64,000 nucleotides of DNA, taken from the NCBI GenBank assembly GCA_937901085.1, contig CALCHQ010000034.1:92744-156743 (forward strand), read 5' to 3'. This document shows, piece by piece, positions 1 to 8,804 of the stretch (positions are counted from its first letter, which is position 1; every line of letters starts with the position of its first letter). Source of the stretch: an uncultured Verrucomicrobiales bacterium (GTDB lineage: Bacteria > Verrucomicrobiota > Verrucomicrobiia > Verrucomicrobiales > Akkermansiaceae). The position numbers were made by a program, and so were the translations under genes. The notes under the pieces are model-generated. The model saw only the letters and a list, made by a program, of their open reading frames with translations, was not told where the DNA came from and searched no databases.

Positions 1-1355
1 ACAGTGCTGTAAATGCGGTTGCGGCCCCAGGCGGGCATCCATTCGGTCTTGTCAATCTGCTCCAACGCCACGGGGCGCAGCTTCTCCATGCTGATGAAGA
101 ACTGCTTGACGGCGCGGAAGATGATGGGGGTCTTGGAGCGCCAGCAGTGCGGGTACTGGTGGGTGAATTCTTCGCGGCCCAGCAGGCGGTTGCCTTCTAC
201 CAGCAGGGTGATGATGTCTTCGTTGCTCTGGAACACATGCTTGCCCACCAGGTGGGGCAGGCCGCATTCGGCGGTGTAGTTGCCGTCGTCGTCCACCGGG
301 GAAAGCACGGGCAGCCCGTAGGCCATGCCGGCAATGTAGTCGTCCATACCGTGGCCGGGGGCAATATGCACAGCGCCGGTACCGGCATCGGTGGTCACAT
401 AGTCGGCGTTGATGATGAGGGATTCGCGGTTCAGGAAGGGGTGGCGGGCGTTGCGCTTCTCCAGCTCGCTGCCCTTGAAGGTGGCCAGTTCTTCCACGAG
501 TGTCCAGCCGGTCTTGGCGCTGACGGTTTCGATGAGTTCACGAACAATGATGAACTTGCGCTCGGCGCCGTCCTTGGCGTAGCGTCCGATGACGTAGGTG
601 AAATCCGGGTTCAGGGCGATGGCCAGGTTGCTGGGCAGGGTCCAGGGGGTGGTGGTCCAGATGACCATTTCTGCACCTTCGATGCCGCAGACCTCGCCGT
701 CCATCTCGAAGCCCACATAGATGGCGGTGGAGGTGTCTTCCATGTATTCCACTTCAGCTTCGGCCAGGGCGGTGTGGTGGGCGTAGCTCCACTGCACCGG
801 CTTCATGGACTGGTACACCGCGCCGCTTTCCACCAGCTTGGCGAATACGCGCAGGATGTCGGCCTCGTACTTGGGCTCCATGGTGATGTAGGGGTTGAAC
901 CAGTCACCAAACACACCCAGACGGCGGAACGAGGTGCGCTGCAAGTCGATGTAGCCCAGGGCAAATTCGGTGCAGCGGCGGCGGATTTCGGCGGGTTCCA
1001 GACCTTGGAATTCCTTGACGACCTTGGCTTCAATGGGCAGGCCGTGGCAGTCCCAGCCGGGAACAAAGGGTGCATAGTGCCCCGCCATGGTCTTGCTCTT
1101 GACGATGAGATCCTTGAGTACCTTGTTCAGCGCGGTGCCCATGTGGACATCGCCATTGGCAAAGGGAGGCCCGTCGTGCAGTACGAAGAGGGGGGCGTTC
1201 TGCGCCTTGCGGCGCGTGGTAATTCGCTCATAGAGCTTTTCATTCTCCCATTTTTCCAGGCGCGCCGGCTCCTTGGTCGTGAGATCACCACGCATGGGGA
1301 ACGTGGTATCCGGCAGGAAGATGGTGTCTTTGTAGCTCTTGGCGTTTGTGGTCAT
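1..1355 (-). CDS. ileS: Isoleucyl-tRNA synthetase, N-terminal part (runs off window)
   Basis: Charges tRNA-Ile with isoleucine in the cytoplasm. About 451 N-terminal residues are present; the C-terminal half lies beyond base 1. The class I signature is at residues 61-78 (DGPPFANGDVHMGTALNK), where the HIGH box reads HMGT. The editing (CP1) domain follows, with WTTTPWTLPSN near residue 250 and the acidic DAGTGAVHIAPGHG segment. The start at 1355 is chosen because MTTNAKSYKDTIFLP is the usual length upstream of the signature and because a strong promoter ends nine bases before it, predicting a three-base leader. It is transcribed away from murA, whose terminator lies between the two genes. Confidence 0.97.
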   Translation of the reverse strand, partial: MTTNAKSYKDTIFLPDTTFPMRGDLTTKEPARLEKWENEKLYERITTRRKAQNAPLFVLHDGPPFANGDVHMGTALNKVLKDLIVKSKTMAGHYAPFVPGWDCHGLPIEAKVVKEFQGLEPAEIRRRCTEFALGYIDLQRTSFRRLGVFGDWFNPYITMEPKYEADILRVFAKLVESGAVYQSMKPVQWSYAHHTALAEAEVEYMEDTSTAIYVGFEMDGEVCGIEGAEMVIWTTTPWTLPSNLAIALNPDFTYVIGRYAKDGAERKFIIVRELIETVSAKTGWTLVEELATFKGSELEKRNARHPFLNRESLIINADYVTTDAGTGAVHIAPGHGMDDYIAGMAYGLPVLSPVDDDGNYTAECGLPHLVGKHVFQSNEDIITLLVEGNRLLGREEFTHQYPHCWRSKTPIIFRAVKQFFISMEKLRPVALEQIDKTEWMPAWGRNRIYST

Positions 1356-1364
1356 ACGCGCGCC

Positions 1365-1393
1365 ATTCTACGCCGTTTTGCTCCAAAAGTCAA
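1365..1393 (-). promoter_or_regulatory. ileS promoter (TTGACT-17-TAGAAT)
   Basis: On the minus strand TTGACT (1393-1388) and TAGAAT (1370-1365) are 17 bp apart. The start site expected seven bases downstream is 1358, only three bases before the ATG. Confidence 0.7.
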
Positions 1394-1421
1394 CACGTAA
1401 AAGGTGCTTTTGGGTTCATGC

Positions 1422-1456
1422 AGAAAAAAGCGGCAGACCCAGGTGGGGCTGCCGCT
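1422..1456 (-). terminator. Rho-independent terminator of murA
   Basis: The 8-bp stem AGCGGCAG/CTGCCGCT (1429-1456) is followed on the minus strand by a run of T residues. It lies 27 bp after the murA stop. Confidence 0.8.
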
Positions 1457-1482
1457 GCAGAGCTGTCATTGTGAGGCCGGAA

Positions 1483-2781
1483 TCAGTTCTCTTCGGGCTG
1501 TTCCTGTTCCACGTCGCGCACGCGGCGCACTTTGGCGCCCAGCATCATGAGCTTTTCATCCAGCATCTCGTAGCCGCGGTCGATGTGGTAGAGACGGTGA
1601 ATCTCGGTTGTTCCCTCTGCGGCCAGCGCGGCCAGAACCAGGGCGGCGCTGGCGCGCAGGTCGCTGGCCATGACCGGGGCGCCGGAGAGTCCGCTCACAC
1701 CAGTGATGATGGCGGTGCCGCTGTCTACCTTGATGTTGGCTCCCATGCGCTTGAGTTCGGAGCAGTGCATGAAGCGCTGCGGGAAAATGGTGTCCTTCAC
1801 CACGCTGATGCCAGGCGTGAGGGCAAAGAGCGCCGTCATCTGCGCCTGCATATCCGTGGGGTACTCCGGGTAGGGGTTGGTGAGAATCTTGCCGCTGCGG
1901 GGATTTTCACCGGGCGCAACGAAGACGGAGGTCCCGTCCTCATTGTATTCGACGCGGTGACCGCATTCGATGAGCAGGTCGGAGATGGCCTTCATGTGCG
2001 GGCGGTACACGCGGTTAATCATGAGGCCGTCGCTCACCATGGCGGCGGCTACCATGAAGGTGCCGGCTTCGATGCGGTCGGGAATGACGGTGTGGTCGCA
2101 GCCGTGCAGCTTCTCGACACCGTGGATGGTGATGGTGCGGGAGCCTGCGCCTTCGATGCGGGCCCCCATCTTGTTCAGGAAATTGGCGAGATCCACCACT
2201 TCGGGTTCGCGGGCGGCAGATTCAATGACGGTGGTGCCCTTGGCCAGCACGGCCGCCATCATGATGTTGTCTGTACCCAGTACGGTGGGGCCGCTGTCGC
2301 CGCGCATGTCAATGGTGGTGCCGATGAGGCCGTTGGGGGCATCGATGACGAGGTTGCCTCCCTTGACCTGGACACGGGCGCCCAGCGCCTTGATGCCGCG
2401 GATGTGCAGATCTACCGGGCGGTCGCCGATGACGCAGCCGCCGGGCAGGGGAAGCACGCATTTTTGCATGCGGGCCATAAGCGGGCCCAGCAGACAGATG
2501 GAGGCGCGCATCTTGCGTACCTGTTCGTAGGATGCCTTGTGGGAAATGCCCTCCGGGGATTCTATGCGGACGGTGCCGCTGGAACGTTCCACCGAGCAGC
2601 CCAGCTGGCTGAGAATCTGCAGCATGTAGTTGGTGTCGGAAACATCCGGCACACGGGAAATACGCACAGGCTCATCGGTGAGCAACGCGGCGGCGAGAAT
2701 GGGGAGAGAGGCGTTTTTGGAACCACTGATGTTGACGGAACCGCTGAGTCTGGTGCCGCCTTCTACGATAAGTTTATCCAT
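1483..2781 (-). CDS. murA: UDP-N-acetylglucosamine 1-carboxyvinyltransferase
   Basis: First committed step of peptidoglycan synthesis: transfers enolpyruvate from PEP to UDP-GlcNAc in the cytoplasm. The protein has 432 residues, a normal length. Lys22-Asn23 are in GSKNASLP and the catalytic cysteine is Cys116 in PLPGGCVIGDRPVDLHI, the loop cysteine that is attacked by fosfomycin in sensitive enzymes. The open frame continues upstream to 2895, but MDKLIVEGGTRLSG is the conserved N-terminus, so the ATG at 2781 is used. It is a single-gene unit with its own promoter (predicted 31-base leader) and terminator. An acidic tail (EQEQPEEN) ends the protein. Confidence 0.97.
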   Translation of the reverse strand: MDKLIVEGGTRLSGSVNISGSKNASLPILAAALLTDEPVRISRVPDVSDTNYMLQILSQLGCSVERSSGTVRIESPEGISHKASYEQVRKMRASICLLGPLMARMQKCVLPLPGGCVIGDRPVDLHIRGIKALGARVQVKGGNLVIDAPNGLIGTTIDMRGDSGPTVLGTDNIMMAAVLAKGTTVIESAAREPEVVDLANFLNKMGARIEGAGSRTITIHGVEKLHGCDHTVIPDRIEAGTFMVAAAMVSDGLMINRVYRPHMKAISDLLIECGHRVEYNEDGTSVFVAPGENPRSGKILTNPYPEYPTDMQAQMTALFALTPGISVVKDTIFPQRFMHCSELKRMGANIKVDSGTAIITGVSGLSGAPVMASDLRASAALVLAALAAEGTTEIHRLYHIDRGYEMLDEKLMMLGAKVRRVRDVEQEQPEEN

Positions 2782-2818
2782 GGTGTGTGTGAGATTCGGT
2801 GGTGTTTGGATTACCTGT

Positions 2819-2847
2819 ACTTTAACATACGCCTGCCGTGCTGGCAA
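2819..2847 (-). promoter_or_regulatory. murA promoter (TTGCCA-17-TAAAGT)
   Basis: TTGCCA at 2847-2842 and TAAAGT at 2824-2819 on the minus strand with a 17-bp spacer. The expected start near 2812 gives a 31-base leader. Confidence 0.6.
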
Positions 2848-2901
2848 GGAGAATCGGTCATCTCCTTTTAAGAAATACAGGCGCGCGGGTCGCAACTTAT
2901 C

Positions 2902-2936
2902 AAAAAAGCCGCTTTCCTGTGCGGAAAGCGGCTTTC
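2902..2936 (-). terminator. hppA terminator
   Basis: AAAGCCGCTTTCC pairs with GGAAAGCGGCTTT around a short loop. On the minus strand the stem is followed by TTTTTT, so it terminates hppA before murA. Confidence 0.85.
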
Positions 2937-2964
2937 TTGTAGGTTGCTCTATCGGCTCTGTGCT

Positions 2965-5202
2965 TTACAGCAGGGAGAAGGCGATGTTGAGACCGGCAGT
3001 CACGATGGACACCATGCTCATGAGCTTGATGAGGATGTTCAGGGAAGGACCAGAAGTGTCCTTGAAGGGGTCACCCACGGTGTCACCCACCACGGAGGCG
3101 TCATGCACAGCGGTGTGCTTGCCGCAGTAGGGGGCGTCGCCCGTTTCGATGTACTTCTTGGCGTTGTCCCAGGCACCGCCGGAGTTGGCCATGAACACGG
3201 CCAGCACGAAGCCGCCGGCAAGACCACCGGCCAGCAGGCCGAACACACCGGGAACACCCATGATGAGGCCGGTAGCAATCGGAACGATAACGGCAATCAT
3301 GGAGGGCACAACCATTTCACGCTGGGCACCCTGGGTGGAGATAGCCACGCAGCGGGCGTAATCGGCCTTCTTGCGACCTTCGAACACGTCCTTGTCGCTG
3401 AGCTGGCGGCGCACTTCTTCCACCATGCTCTTGGCGGCACGACCCACGGCGTTCATGGTCAGACCGCAGAACAGGAAGGAAAGCATGGCACCGATGAAGA
3501 TACCCAGCAGTACCTTGGGGTTCATGAGGGTCACGTCGAACGCGGCCATGAATTCAGCGATGTTCATCTTGGCGACCTCGGCGCTGTTGAGTACCTGCTC
3601 ACCGAAGAAGCTGGTCTTGAAGGTTTCGCCGTAGTGCAGGGCTGCAATCTTGAGTTCCTCGATGTAAGAGGCCAGAAGGGCGAGGGCGGTCAGAGCGGCA
3701 GAGCCGATGGCGAAACCCTTGCCGGTGGCGGCGGTGGTGTTGCCCAGGGCATCCAGGGCGTCGGTGCGGCTGCGCACGTCGTCACCCAGAGCGCTCATTT
3801 CGGCGTTACCGCCGGCGTTGTCGGAGATGGGACCGTAGGCGTCCGTGGCCAGGGTCAGACCCAGGGTGGAAAGCATACCCACAGCGGCGATACCGATGCC
3901 GTAGAGACCCATGCTCATGTTCTGGGCGGAGAAGGTCCACTCACCAGCAGCGCAGAGGTAGGCGCCGATGGTGCCGAGTACGATGAAGATAACCGGCCAG
4001 CAGGTGGAAATCATACCCACGCCGATGCCGGAGATAATCACGGTGGCAGGGCCGGTGGTGGCGTTCTCAGCAATGAACTTCACCGGCTTGAATTCGAAGG
4101 AGGTGTAGTATTCCGTCACCTTGCCGATGGCGATACCCACGACGAGGCCGATGACGATGGAGCCCCAGAGGCCCAGCCAGTTGTCGATGCCCAGGGCATA
4201 CAGGATGCCGGCGGAAGCGAGGGCGATGAGGACGCCGGAGAAGTTGATACCGAAGTTCAGGGCAGCCATGAGCTGGGTCTGGTTGGCTTCGGGCTTGGTG
4301 CGTACCAGGAAGATACCGATGATGGAGAGCAGGGCGCCCACAGCACCGATAATCATGGGAGCCATGACCAGCTGCAGGCCGGTCTCGTAGGCCCAGCCGG
4401 CAGTAGCAGCGGCGGCTGCACCCAGAGCGGCGGAAGCCAGAATGGAGCCAGCGTAGGACTCGTAGAGGTCAGCACCCATGCCGGCCACGTCACCCACGTT
4501 GTCGCCCACGTTGTCGGCGATGGTGGCGGGGTTGCGGGGATCGTCTTCGTTGAAGTGGTACTCGGTCTTGCCCACGAGGTCAGCGCCCACGTCGGCAGCC
4601 TTGGTGTAGATACCACCGCCCACGCGGGCGAACAGAGCCTGCAGAGAGGCGCCCATGCCGAAGGTCAGCATGATGGTGGTAATCTGGGTCAGGCGGCTGA
4701 TGCCTTCGGCAGCCACGAGACCGGTCTTGTCGAGAATGATGTACCAGCCGGAGATATCAAGCAGGCCGAAGCCCACCACCGTGAGACCCAGCACAGCGCC
4801 GGAACGGAAGGCAAGCTGCAGACCCTTGTTCAGGCCGTCCTTTTCATCGCGGCAAGCCTGGGCCACGCGGCCGGAGGCATAAGTAGCCGTCTTCATGCCG
4901 ATGAAACCAGCCAGACCGGAGAAGATACCACCGGTGAGGAAAGCCACGGGCACGATGTTGTTCTGAAGGCCGTAGTAGGCCATGATGCCGAATACAACGG
5001 CGATGATAACGAAGAAGATGGAAACAATCTTGTACTGCTGTTTCAGGTAAGCCATGGCGCCTTCGCGCACGTAGCCCGCAATCTCCTTCATGCGGTCGTT
5101 GCCCTCGTCGGCCTTCTTCATGTCGAAGAAGAACTTAGCGGCAAAAGCCAGCGCGACGATGGATGCAAACGGCACTATCCAGAATAATATCTCGGGGGTC
5201 AT
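2965..5202 (-). CDS. hppA: Membrane-bound ion-translocating pyrophosphatase
   Basis: Couples hydrolysis of cytoplasmic pyrophosphate to H+ (or Na+) export across the inner membrane. It has 745 residues with about 16 hydrophobic segments. The pyrophosphate-binding loop GIYTKAADVGADLVGK is followed by the aspartate-rich DNVGDNVGDVAGMGAD; a second acidic loop, DAYGPISDNAGGNAEM, lies in the C-terminal half. At the site that separates K+-dependent from K+-independent enzymes the sequence is GNTTAATGKG, with Ala instead of Lys, which suggests a K+-dependent enzyme. The transported ion cannot be settled by eye. Single-gene unit, divergent from fabD, with a predicted 49-base leader. Confidence 0.96.
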   Translation of the reverse strand: MTPEILFWIVPFASIVALAFAAKFFFDMKKADEGNDRMKEIAGYVREGAMAYLKQQYKIVSIFFVIIAVVFGIMAYYGLQNNIVPVAFLTGGIFSGLAGFIGMKTATYASGRVAQACRDEKDGLNKGLQLAFRSGAVLGLTVVGFGLLDISGWYIILDKTGLVAAEGISRLTQITTIMLTFGMGASLQALFARVGGGIYTKAADVGADLVGKTEYHFNEDDPRNPATIADNVGDNVGDVAGMGADLYESYAGSILASAALGAAAAATAGWAYETGLQLVMAPMIIGAVGALLSIIGIFLVRTKPEANQTQLMAALNFGINFSGVLIALASAGILYALGIDNWLGLWGSIVIGLVVGIAIGKVTEYYTSFEFKPVKFIAENATTGPATVIISGIGVGMISTCWPVIFIVLGTIGAYLCAAGEWTFSAQNMSMGLYGIGIAAVGMLSTLGLTLATDAYGPISDNAGGNAEMSALGDDVRSRTDALDALGNTTAATGKGFAIGSAALTALALLASYIEELKIAALHYGETFKTSFFGEQVLNSAEVAKMNIAEFMAAFDVTLMNPKVLLGIFIGAMLSFLFCGLTMNAVGRAAKSMVEEVRRQLSDKDVFEGRKKADYARCVAISTQGAQREMVVPSMIAVIVPIATGLIMGVPGVFGLLAGGLAGGFVLAVFMANSGGAWDNAKKYIETGDAPYCGKHTAVHDASVVGDTVGDPFKDTSGPSLNILIKLMSMVSIVTAGLNIAFSLL

Positions 5203-5257
5203 GTTCGTTTGTATGTTGAGTTTGGTTTGCTTTTCTGCGAAAACAAAAAAGCGCGGT

Positions 5258-5286
5258 AGTTTACACTAAGAACCCGCCTTTGGCAA
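5258..5286 (-). promoter_or_regulatory. hppA promoter (TTGCCA-17-TAAACT)
   Basis: TTGCCA (5286-5281) and TAAACT (5263-5258) on the minus strand, 17-bp spacer, 49-base predicted leader. Confidence 0.6.
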
Positions 5287-5371
5287 TCCGAATTTCGTGC
5301 ATGAGATGAAAAAATGCCATGGCGACCTCCTTTTTTGCCCCGGTCGGGGGAATCGTCCGGTTCCTTTTTTC

Positions 5372-5400
5372 TTGACCTGGAGTTGTACCCTGTGTATCCT
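5372..5400 (+). promoter_or_regulatory. fabD promoter (TTGACC-17-TATCCT)
   Basis: TTGACC at 5372-5377 and TATCCT at 5395-5400, 17-bp spacer. The expected start at 5407 gives a 28-base leader. Confidence 0.6.
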
Positions 5401-5434
5401 AGCGGGTAGCGGCATGCAGCCGTTTGATTTTATT

Positions 5435-6361
5435 ATGAAAGCAGTACTTCTTTTCCCCGGACAGGGTGCCCAGAAAGTGGGCATGGGTAAGGATTTTTAT
5501 GATGCGTATCCCGCCGCCCGCGAGATGATGGATGCCGCCGATGCGGCGCTGGGTTATTCGCTGACGGATGTTATGTTCAATGGCCCGGACGAGGAGCTGA
5601 CCCGCACCTGCAACTGCCAGCCCGCTCTCTACCTGCACGGTCTGGCCATTTACAAGGTACTCAGCAGCCTGGTGGACATTGAACCCGTGGCGGCTGCCGG
5701 CCTGTCTCTGGGTGAGTTCACGGCACATGCCGCTGCCGGTACGTTCAGCATGGAGGACGGTCTGAAGCTGGTGCAGAAACGCGGTGCGCTCATGGAGGAG
5801 GCCTGCCAGGCAGCCCCCAGCACCATGGCTGCCATGATTGGCGGCAGCGATGAAGCCGTGGCGAACCTGGCTGCCGAGTGTGATATTGATGTGGCGAACT
5901 ACAACTGCCCCGGTCAGACGGTGGTTTCCGGTTCGGTGGAAGGTGTGGATAAGGCCGTGGCCGGTGCCAAGGCTGCCGGTATCAAGATTGCAAAGAAGCT
6001 CAATGTGGCCGGTGCTTACCACAGCCGCTTCATGAAGAGTGCCCAGACGGCGCTTCGCCCCGAGCTGGAGGCTACGCCCATGACCACCCCTGCGGTGCCG
6101 GTATACTGCAACTTCGAGGCTCGTCCCGTGACCGGGCCGGAGGACGTGCGCGCCATGCTGGGCGAGCAGGTTTGTGGTTCCGTGCGCTGGGCTGCCTGCA
6201 TGCAGGACCTCATCGAGAAGGGTGAACGCCTCTTCATCGAGATGGGCCCCGGCAACACTCTGGCGGGAATGATGGGCCGCATCTGCAAGGAAGCCAAGGT
6301 GATTTCCATTCAGGATGTCGCTTCGCTCGAAGCCGCTGTGGCCGAGCTGAAGGCGCTGTAA
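5435..6361 (+). CDS. fabD: Malonyl-CoA:ACP transacylase
   Basis: Loads malonyl groups onto acyl carrier protein for fatty acid synthesis. It has 308 residues, the standard length. The N-terminal FPGQGAQKVGMGKDF motif, the nucleophile Ser91 in GLSLGEF and the second catalytic residue His in AYHSRFM near residue 197 are all present. The open frame extends 46 codons upstream, but that extension overlaps the promoter and lacks family features, so the ATG at 5435 is used. It stands alone, with no fabH or fabG beside it. Confidence 0.96.
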   Translation: MKAVLLFPGQGAQKVGMGKDFYDAYPAAREMMDAADAALGYSLTDVMFNGPDEELTRTCNCQPALYLHGLAIYKVLSSLVDIEPVAAAGLSLGEFTAHAAAGTFSMEDGLKLVQKRGALMEEACQAAPSTMAAMIGGSDEAVANLAAECDIDVANYNCPGQTVVSGSVEGVDKAVAGAKAAGIKIAKKLNVAGAYHSRFMKSAQTALRPELEATPMTTPAVPVYCNFEARPVTGPEDVRAMLGEQVCGSVRWAACMQDLIEKGERLFIEMGPGNTLAGMMGRICKEAKVISIQDVASLEAAVAELKAL

Positions 6362-6386
6362 GGCTCTGCTTTGCTGATTATTTCAG

Positions 6387-6424
6387 ACCCTGTGGCTGCG
6401 AATGCGGCTGCAGGGTTATTTATT
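6387..6424 (+). terminator. Weak terminator after fabD
   Basis: ACCCTG and CAGGGT (6387-6416) form an imperfect hairpin followed by TATTTATT. Confidence 0.45.
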
Positions 6425-6437
6425 ACACGTGCTTGGC

Positions 6438-6466
6438 TTGACTTGGCCGAGTTGTGGGTGTAATTT
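6438..6466 (+). promoter_or_regulatory. sdaA promoter, leaderless geometry
   Basis: TTGACT (6438-6443), 17-bp spacer, TAATTT (6461-6466). The base seven downstream of the -10 box is 6473, the A of the ATG. Confidence 0.65.
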
Positions 6467-6472
6467 GCAGTC

Positions 6473-7855
6473 ATGTACACCAGCTTTTTTGATGTGTTTT
6501 CCATTGGTATTGGTCCGTCCAGTTCTCACACCATGGGCCCCATGCGTGCCGCCGCCCGATTTGCCCGCGAGCTGGCAGAGCGCGGTGTGCTGGAGCAGGT
6601 GGAGACGGTGAAGGTGTACTTGTATGGCTCGCTGGCGCTCACCGGTGTGGGACACGGCACGCCTGGCGCAGTGGTGTACGGTCTGCTGGGGTTGGATGCC
6701 GAGAAGATGGAGATGTCTGCCACCCCGGCGATTGCCACGCTGGCGACCGAGGGTAAGTTGCTGCTGAATGGCACGCATCCGATTTCCTTCAGCGCCATGC
6801 AGGATGTGGTGCTGGAGAAGGAAATGACGCTGCCTGAGCATGCGAACGGGATGCGCTGCTGTGCTTATGATGCGGCGGGGCAGAAGCTGGCGGATGATGT
6901 GTATTTCTCCATTGGCGGCGGCGCTATCCGCCGTATTGATGAAATGGAGGAATTGCCGGAGCCGCCGCCGGTGGTGCCGTATCCCTTTGATTCCTGCGCC
7001 GAGCTGCTGCGGCATTGCAAGAGCGAGAATATGACCATTGCTGCCGTGGTGCGCTGCAATGAAATGGCGCTTCCTTCGGGTATGGAGCTGCGTTCCCGTC
7101 TCCGCAAGATTTATGATACCATGGATAAGGCGATTGAGCGCGGTGTGAAGACCATGGGGGTGCTGCCCGGCGGACTCAAGCTGCCGCGCCGTGCGCCCCG
7201 CATCTACCGCCGCCTGGCCGAGATGTTCCGCGAGAACACGCAGGATGCGCTCACCATCATCGACTGGATTAACCTGTGGGCATTTGCTGTGGCTGAGGAG
7301 AATGCAGCGGGTGGCCGCGTGGTGACCGCCCCTACCATGGGTAGCGCCGGTGTGTTGCCGGCGGTGCTGCGTTATTATGAGCGTTTTGGTCGCAAGGATG
7401 CCACCGTGGGACGTGAACATGGGATTGAAATCTTCCTGCTCACAGCTTCCGCCATTTGCTCGCTCTACCGCGCCAAGGCCTCCATCTCCGGGGCTGAGGT
7501 CGGCTGCCAGGGCGAGGTAGGCGTGGCTTGTTCCATGGCTGCTGCCGGTCTGACGGCGGCCATGGGGGGTACGAATGAGCAGGTGGCCAATGCGGCAGAA
7601 ATTGCCATGGAGCATAATCTGGGCCTCACCTGTGACCCTGTCTGCGGGCTGGTGCAGGTCCCCTGTATCGAGCGCAATGCCATCGGCGCGGTGAAGGCGG
7701 TGAATGCAGCACGCCTGGCGCTGCGGGGCGATGGAACGCACTTCGTGAGCCTGGATAGCGTGATTGCCACTATGAACGAAACCGGCCGCGCGCTGGCGGC
7801 CGGGTACCGGGAAACGGCGCTGGCAGGTCTGGCGACGAATGCGCTCACCTGCTGA
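6473..7855 (+). CDS. sdaA: L-serine ammonia-lyase (single-chain, iron-sulfur)
   Basis: Deaminates L-serine to pyruvate and ammonia. The 460-residue protein starts with the beta-domain signature SIGIGPSSSHTMGPM. The C-terminal alpha domain has AGGRVVTAPTMGSAG near residue 285 and cysteine-bearing stretches GAEVGCQGEVGVACSM and LTCDPVCGLVQVPC, which fit the ligands of the oxygen-sensitive [4Fe-4S] cluster. Both domains are in one chain, as in the E. coli-type enzyme. The ATG at 6473 coincides with the predicted transcription start. The stop lies four bases from the stop of the convergent MarR gene, with no terminator between. Confidence 0.95.
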   Translation: MYTSFFDVFSIGIGPSSSHTMGPMRAAARFARELAERGVLEQVETVKVYLYGSLALTGVGHGTPGAVVYGLLGLDAEKMEMSATPAIATLATEGKLLLNGTHPISFSAMQDVVLEKEMTLPEHANGMRCCAYDAAGQKLADDVYFSIGGGAIRRIDEMEELPEPPPVVPYPFDSCAELLRHCKSENMTIAAVVRCNEMALPSGMELRSRLRKIYDTMDKAIERGVKTMGVLPGGLKLPRRAPRIYRRLAEMFRENTQDALTIIDWINLWAFAVAEENAAGGRVVTAPTMGSAGVLPAVLRYYERFGRKDATVGREHGIEIFLLTASAICSLYRAKASISGAEVGCQGEVGVACSMAAAGLTAAMGGTNEQVANAAEIAMEHNLGLTCDPVCGLVQVPCIERNAIGAVKAVNAARLALRGDGTHFVSLDSVIATMNETGRALAAGYRETALAGLATNALTC

Positions 7856-7859
7856 TGGA

Positions 7860-8336
7860 TCAGATACCTACTCGCTCGATGATGGCGTTGTAAAGTTTAT
7901 CGACAACGGCGCGGTTGATGGCGCGTTCCTCTTCTGTCAGCTCAGAGCAGAGTTCATCGATGGCGTTCTGCTGCGCCTTGTCAATCTCGATTGCCAGATT
8001 GAGGAATGATTTGGAAATGGTGACCAGTACAGCGCGGCGGTCGGTGGGACTCTGGTGGCGCTCCACCATGCCCTGGGCCGTCAGGCTGTCCACCATGTGC
8101 GAAGCGGCCGAGGGCGACATGCCTGCACGCTCCGCCAGGATGCTCATGGGTACGCCCTCCGGGTGCTGTCGGGTGTAGCGGCGGATATTCGCTACGACGG
8201 CACACTGGCGCACACTCAGCTTATACAGCTTCTTGCGCTGTGAATCGGGCATGGCCGCTGCCCCTGCACGGTTGATATAGTCCGTGATGGCGCGCATCTT
8301 GTCCACTTGTGATACTTCCTCGTATGCTTCGGGCAT
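7860..8336 (-). CDS. MarR-family transcriptional regulator
   Basis: A 158-residue winged-helix regulator. The recognition region is at residues 75-100 (ILAERAGMSPSAASHMVDSL), followed by the wing with the family's D-x-R-A signature (SPTDRRAVLVTIS). Helices on both sides would form the dimer interface. It is divergent from the small AP2-like gene and 470 bp from a second MarR gene that heads the efflux operon, so either could be its target; that is inference. The ATG at 8336 is exactly seven bases after a -10 box, suggesting a leaderless transcript. Ligand unknown. Confidence 0.9.
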   Translation of the reverse strand: MPEAYEEVSQVDKMRAITDYINRAGAAAMPDSQRKKLYKLSVRQCAVVANIRRYTRQHPEGVPMSILAERAGMSPSAASHMVDSLTAQGMVERHQSPTDRRAVLVTISKSFLNLAIEIDKAQQNAIDELCSELTEEERAINRAVVDKLYNAIIERVGI

Positions 8337-8342
8337 GAATCT

Positions 8343-8372
8343 ACTTTACCATGTTATTTGCGTACTTGTCAA
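8343..8372 (-). promoter_or_regulatory. Promoter of the minus-strand MarR gene, leaderless geometry
   Basis: TTGACA (8372-8367), 18-bp spacer, TAAAGT (8348-8343). The expected start is 8336, the A of the ATG. Confidence 0.6.
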
Positions 8373-8423
8373 CTAAATTGCATATTTGAAAACAAGAAAG
8401 ATTGAAAAAGTAAAATAAAAGGC

Positions 8424-8452
8424 TTGACCCTTTTGTCGCGCATTGCTAGAAT
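8424..8452 (+). promoter_or_regulatory. Promoter of the AP2-like gene
   Basis: TTGACC (8424-8429), 17-bp spacer, TAGAAT (8447-8452). The expected start at 8459 leaves an eight-base leader. Confidence 0.6.
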
Positions 8453-8466
8453 GCGCTCACGAATCT

Positions 8467-8718
8467 ATGAATACTCATCGTTACATTACCCGCTATAATG
8501 GGCAGAAAGGTACGCGCAATACTTTCTGCGGCTGGCGCTTGTGTATCACCCGCCAGAAGGAGACCTACGTGCGCTACTATACGGACAGGGAATATGGCCA
8601 TGCTGATAAAGCGCTGCAGGAGGCGCTGCAGACTCGCGATGCCATGCTGGCAGCGCTGGCCGGAGGTGAAGATTTTTCCTCGGTTGCGGCGCGTTACCGC
8701 AAGTTTGCCGAGTCTTGA
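8467..8718 (+). CDS. Small AP2/ERF-like DNA-binding protein (tentative)
   Basis: An 83-residue basic protein. Residues 6-50 resemble the three-strand-plus-helix AP2 fold found in small bacterial proteins: ITRYNG, then GWRLCITRQKETYVRYYTD, then the helix KALQEALQTRDAMLAAL. A tail with GGEDFSSVAARYRKF follows. The family call rests on pattern recognition only. The ATG at 8467 is preferred because it follows a good promoter; an in-frame start at 8443 would lie inside the promoter. It sits between two MarR genes and just upstream of the efflux operon, so a regulatory role there is possible but not shown. Confidence 0.6.
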   Translation: MNTHRYITRYNGQKGTRNTFCGWRLCITRQKETYVRYYTDREYGHADKALQEALQTRDAMLAALAGGEDFSSVAARYRKFAES

Positions 8719-8747
8719 AAACAGGGAGAAAAACCGGGGTAAAAATC

Positions 8748-8775
8748 TTGACTTGACCAGGAACTCTGGTATACT
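8748..8775 (+). promoter_or_regulatory. Promoter of the marR-RND efflux operon
   Basis: TTGACT (8748-8753), 16-bp spacer, TATACT (8770-8775); start expected at 8782. Confidence 0.65.
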
Positions 8776-8788
8776 CTCGCTGCATTGT

Positions 8789-8800
8789 GAAGCATGCTTC
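8789..8800. promoter_or_regulatory. Palindrome in the marR leader, candidate operator
   Basis: GAAGCATGCTTC is a perfect 12-bp palindrome, with TT and AA placed symmetrically two bases outside it. It lies just downstream of the predicted start site and upstream of the MarR start codon, a typical place for autorepression. Confidence 0.5.
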
Positions 8801-8804
8801 CTAA

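Noticed and set aside
8443..8466. Longer start for the AP2-like gene (MLECAHES)
   Set aside because: These codons overlap the -10 box TAGAAT and would not be on the transcript.
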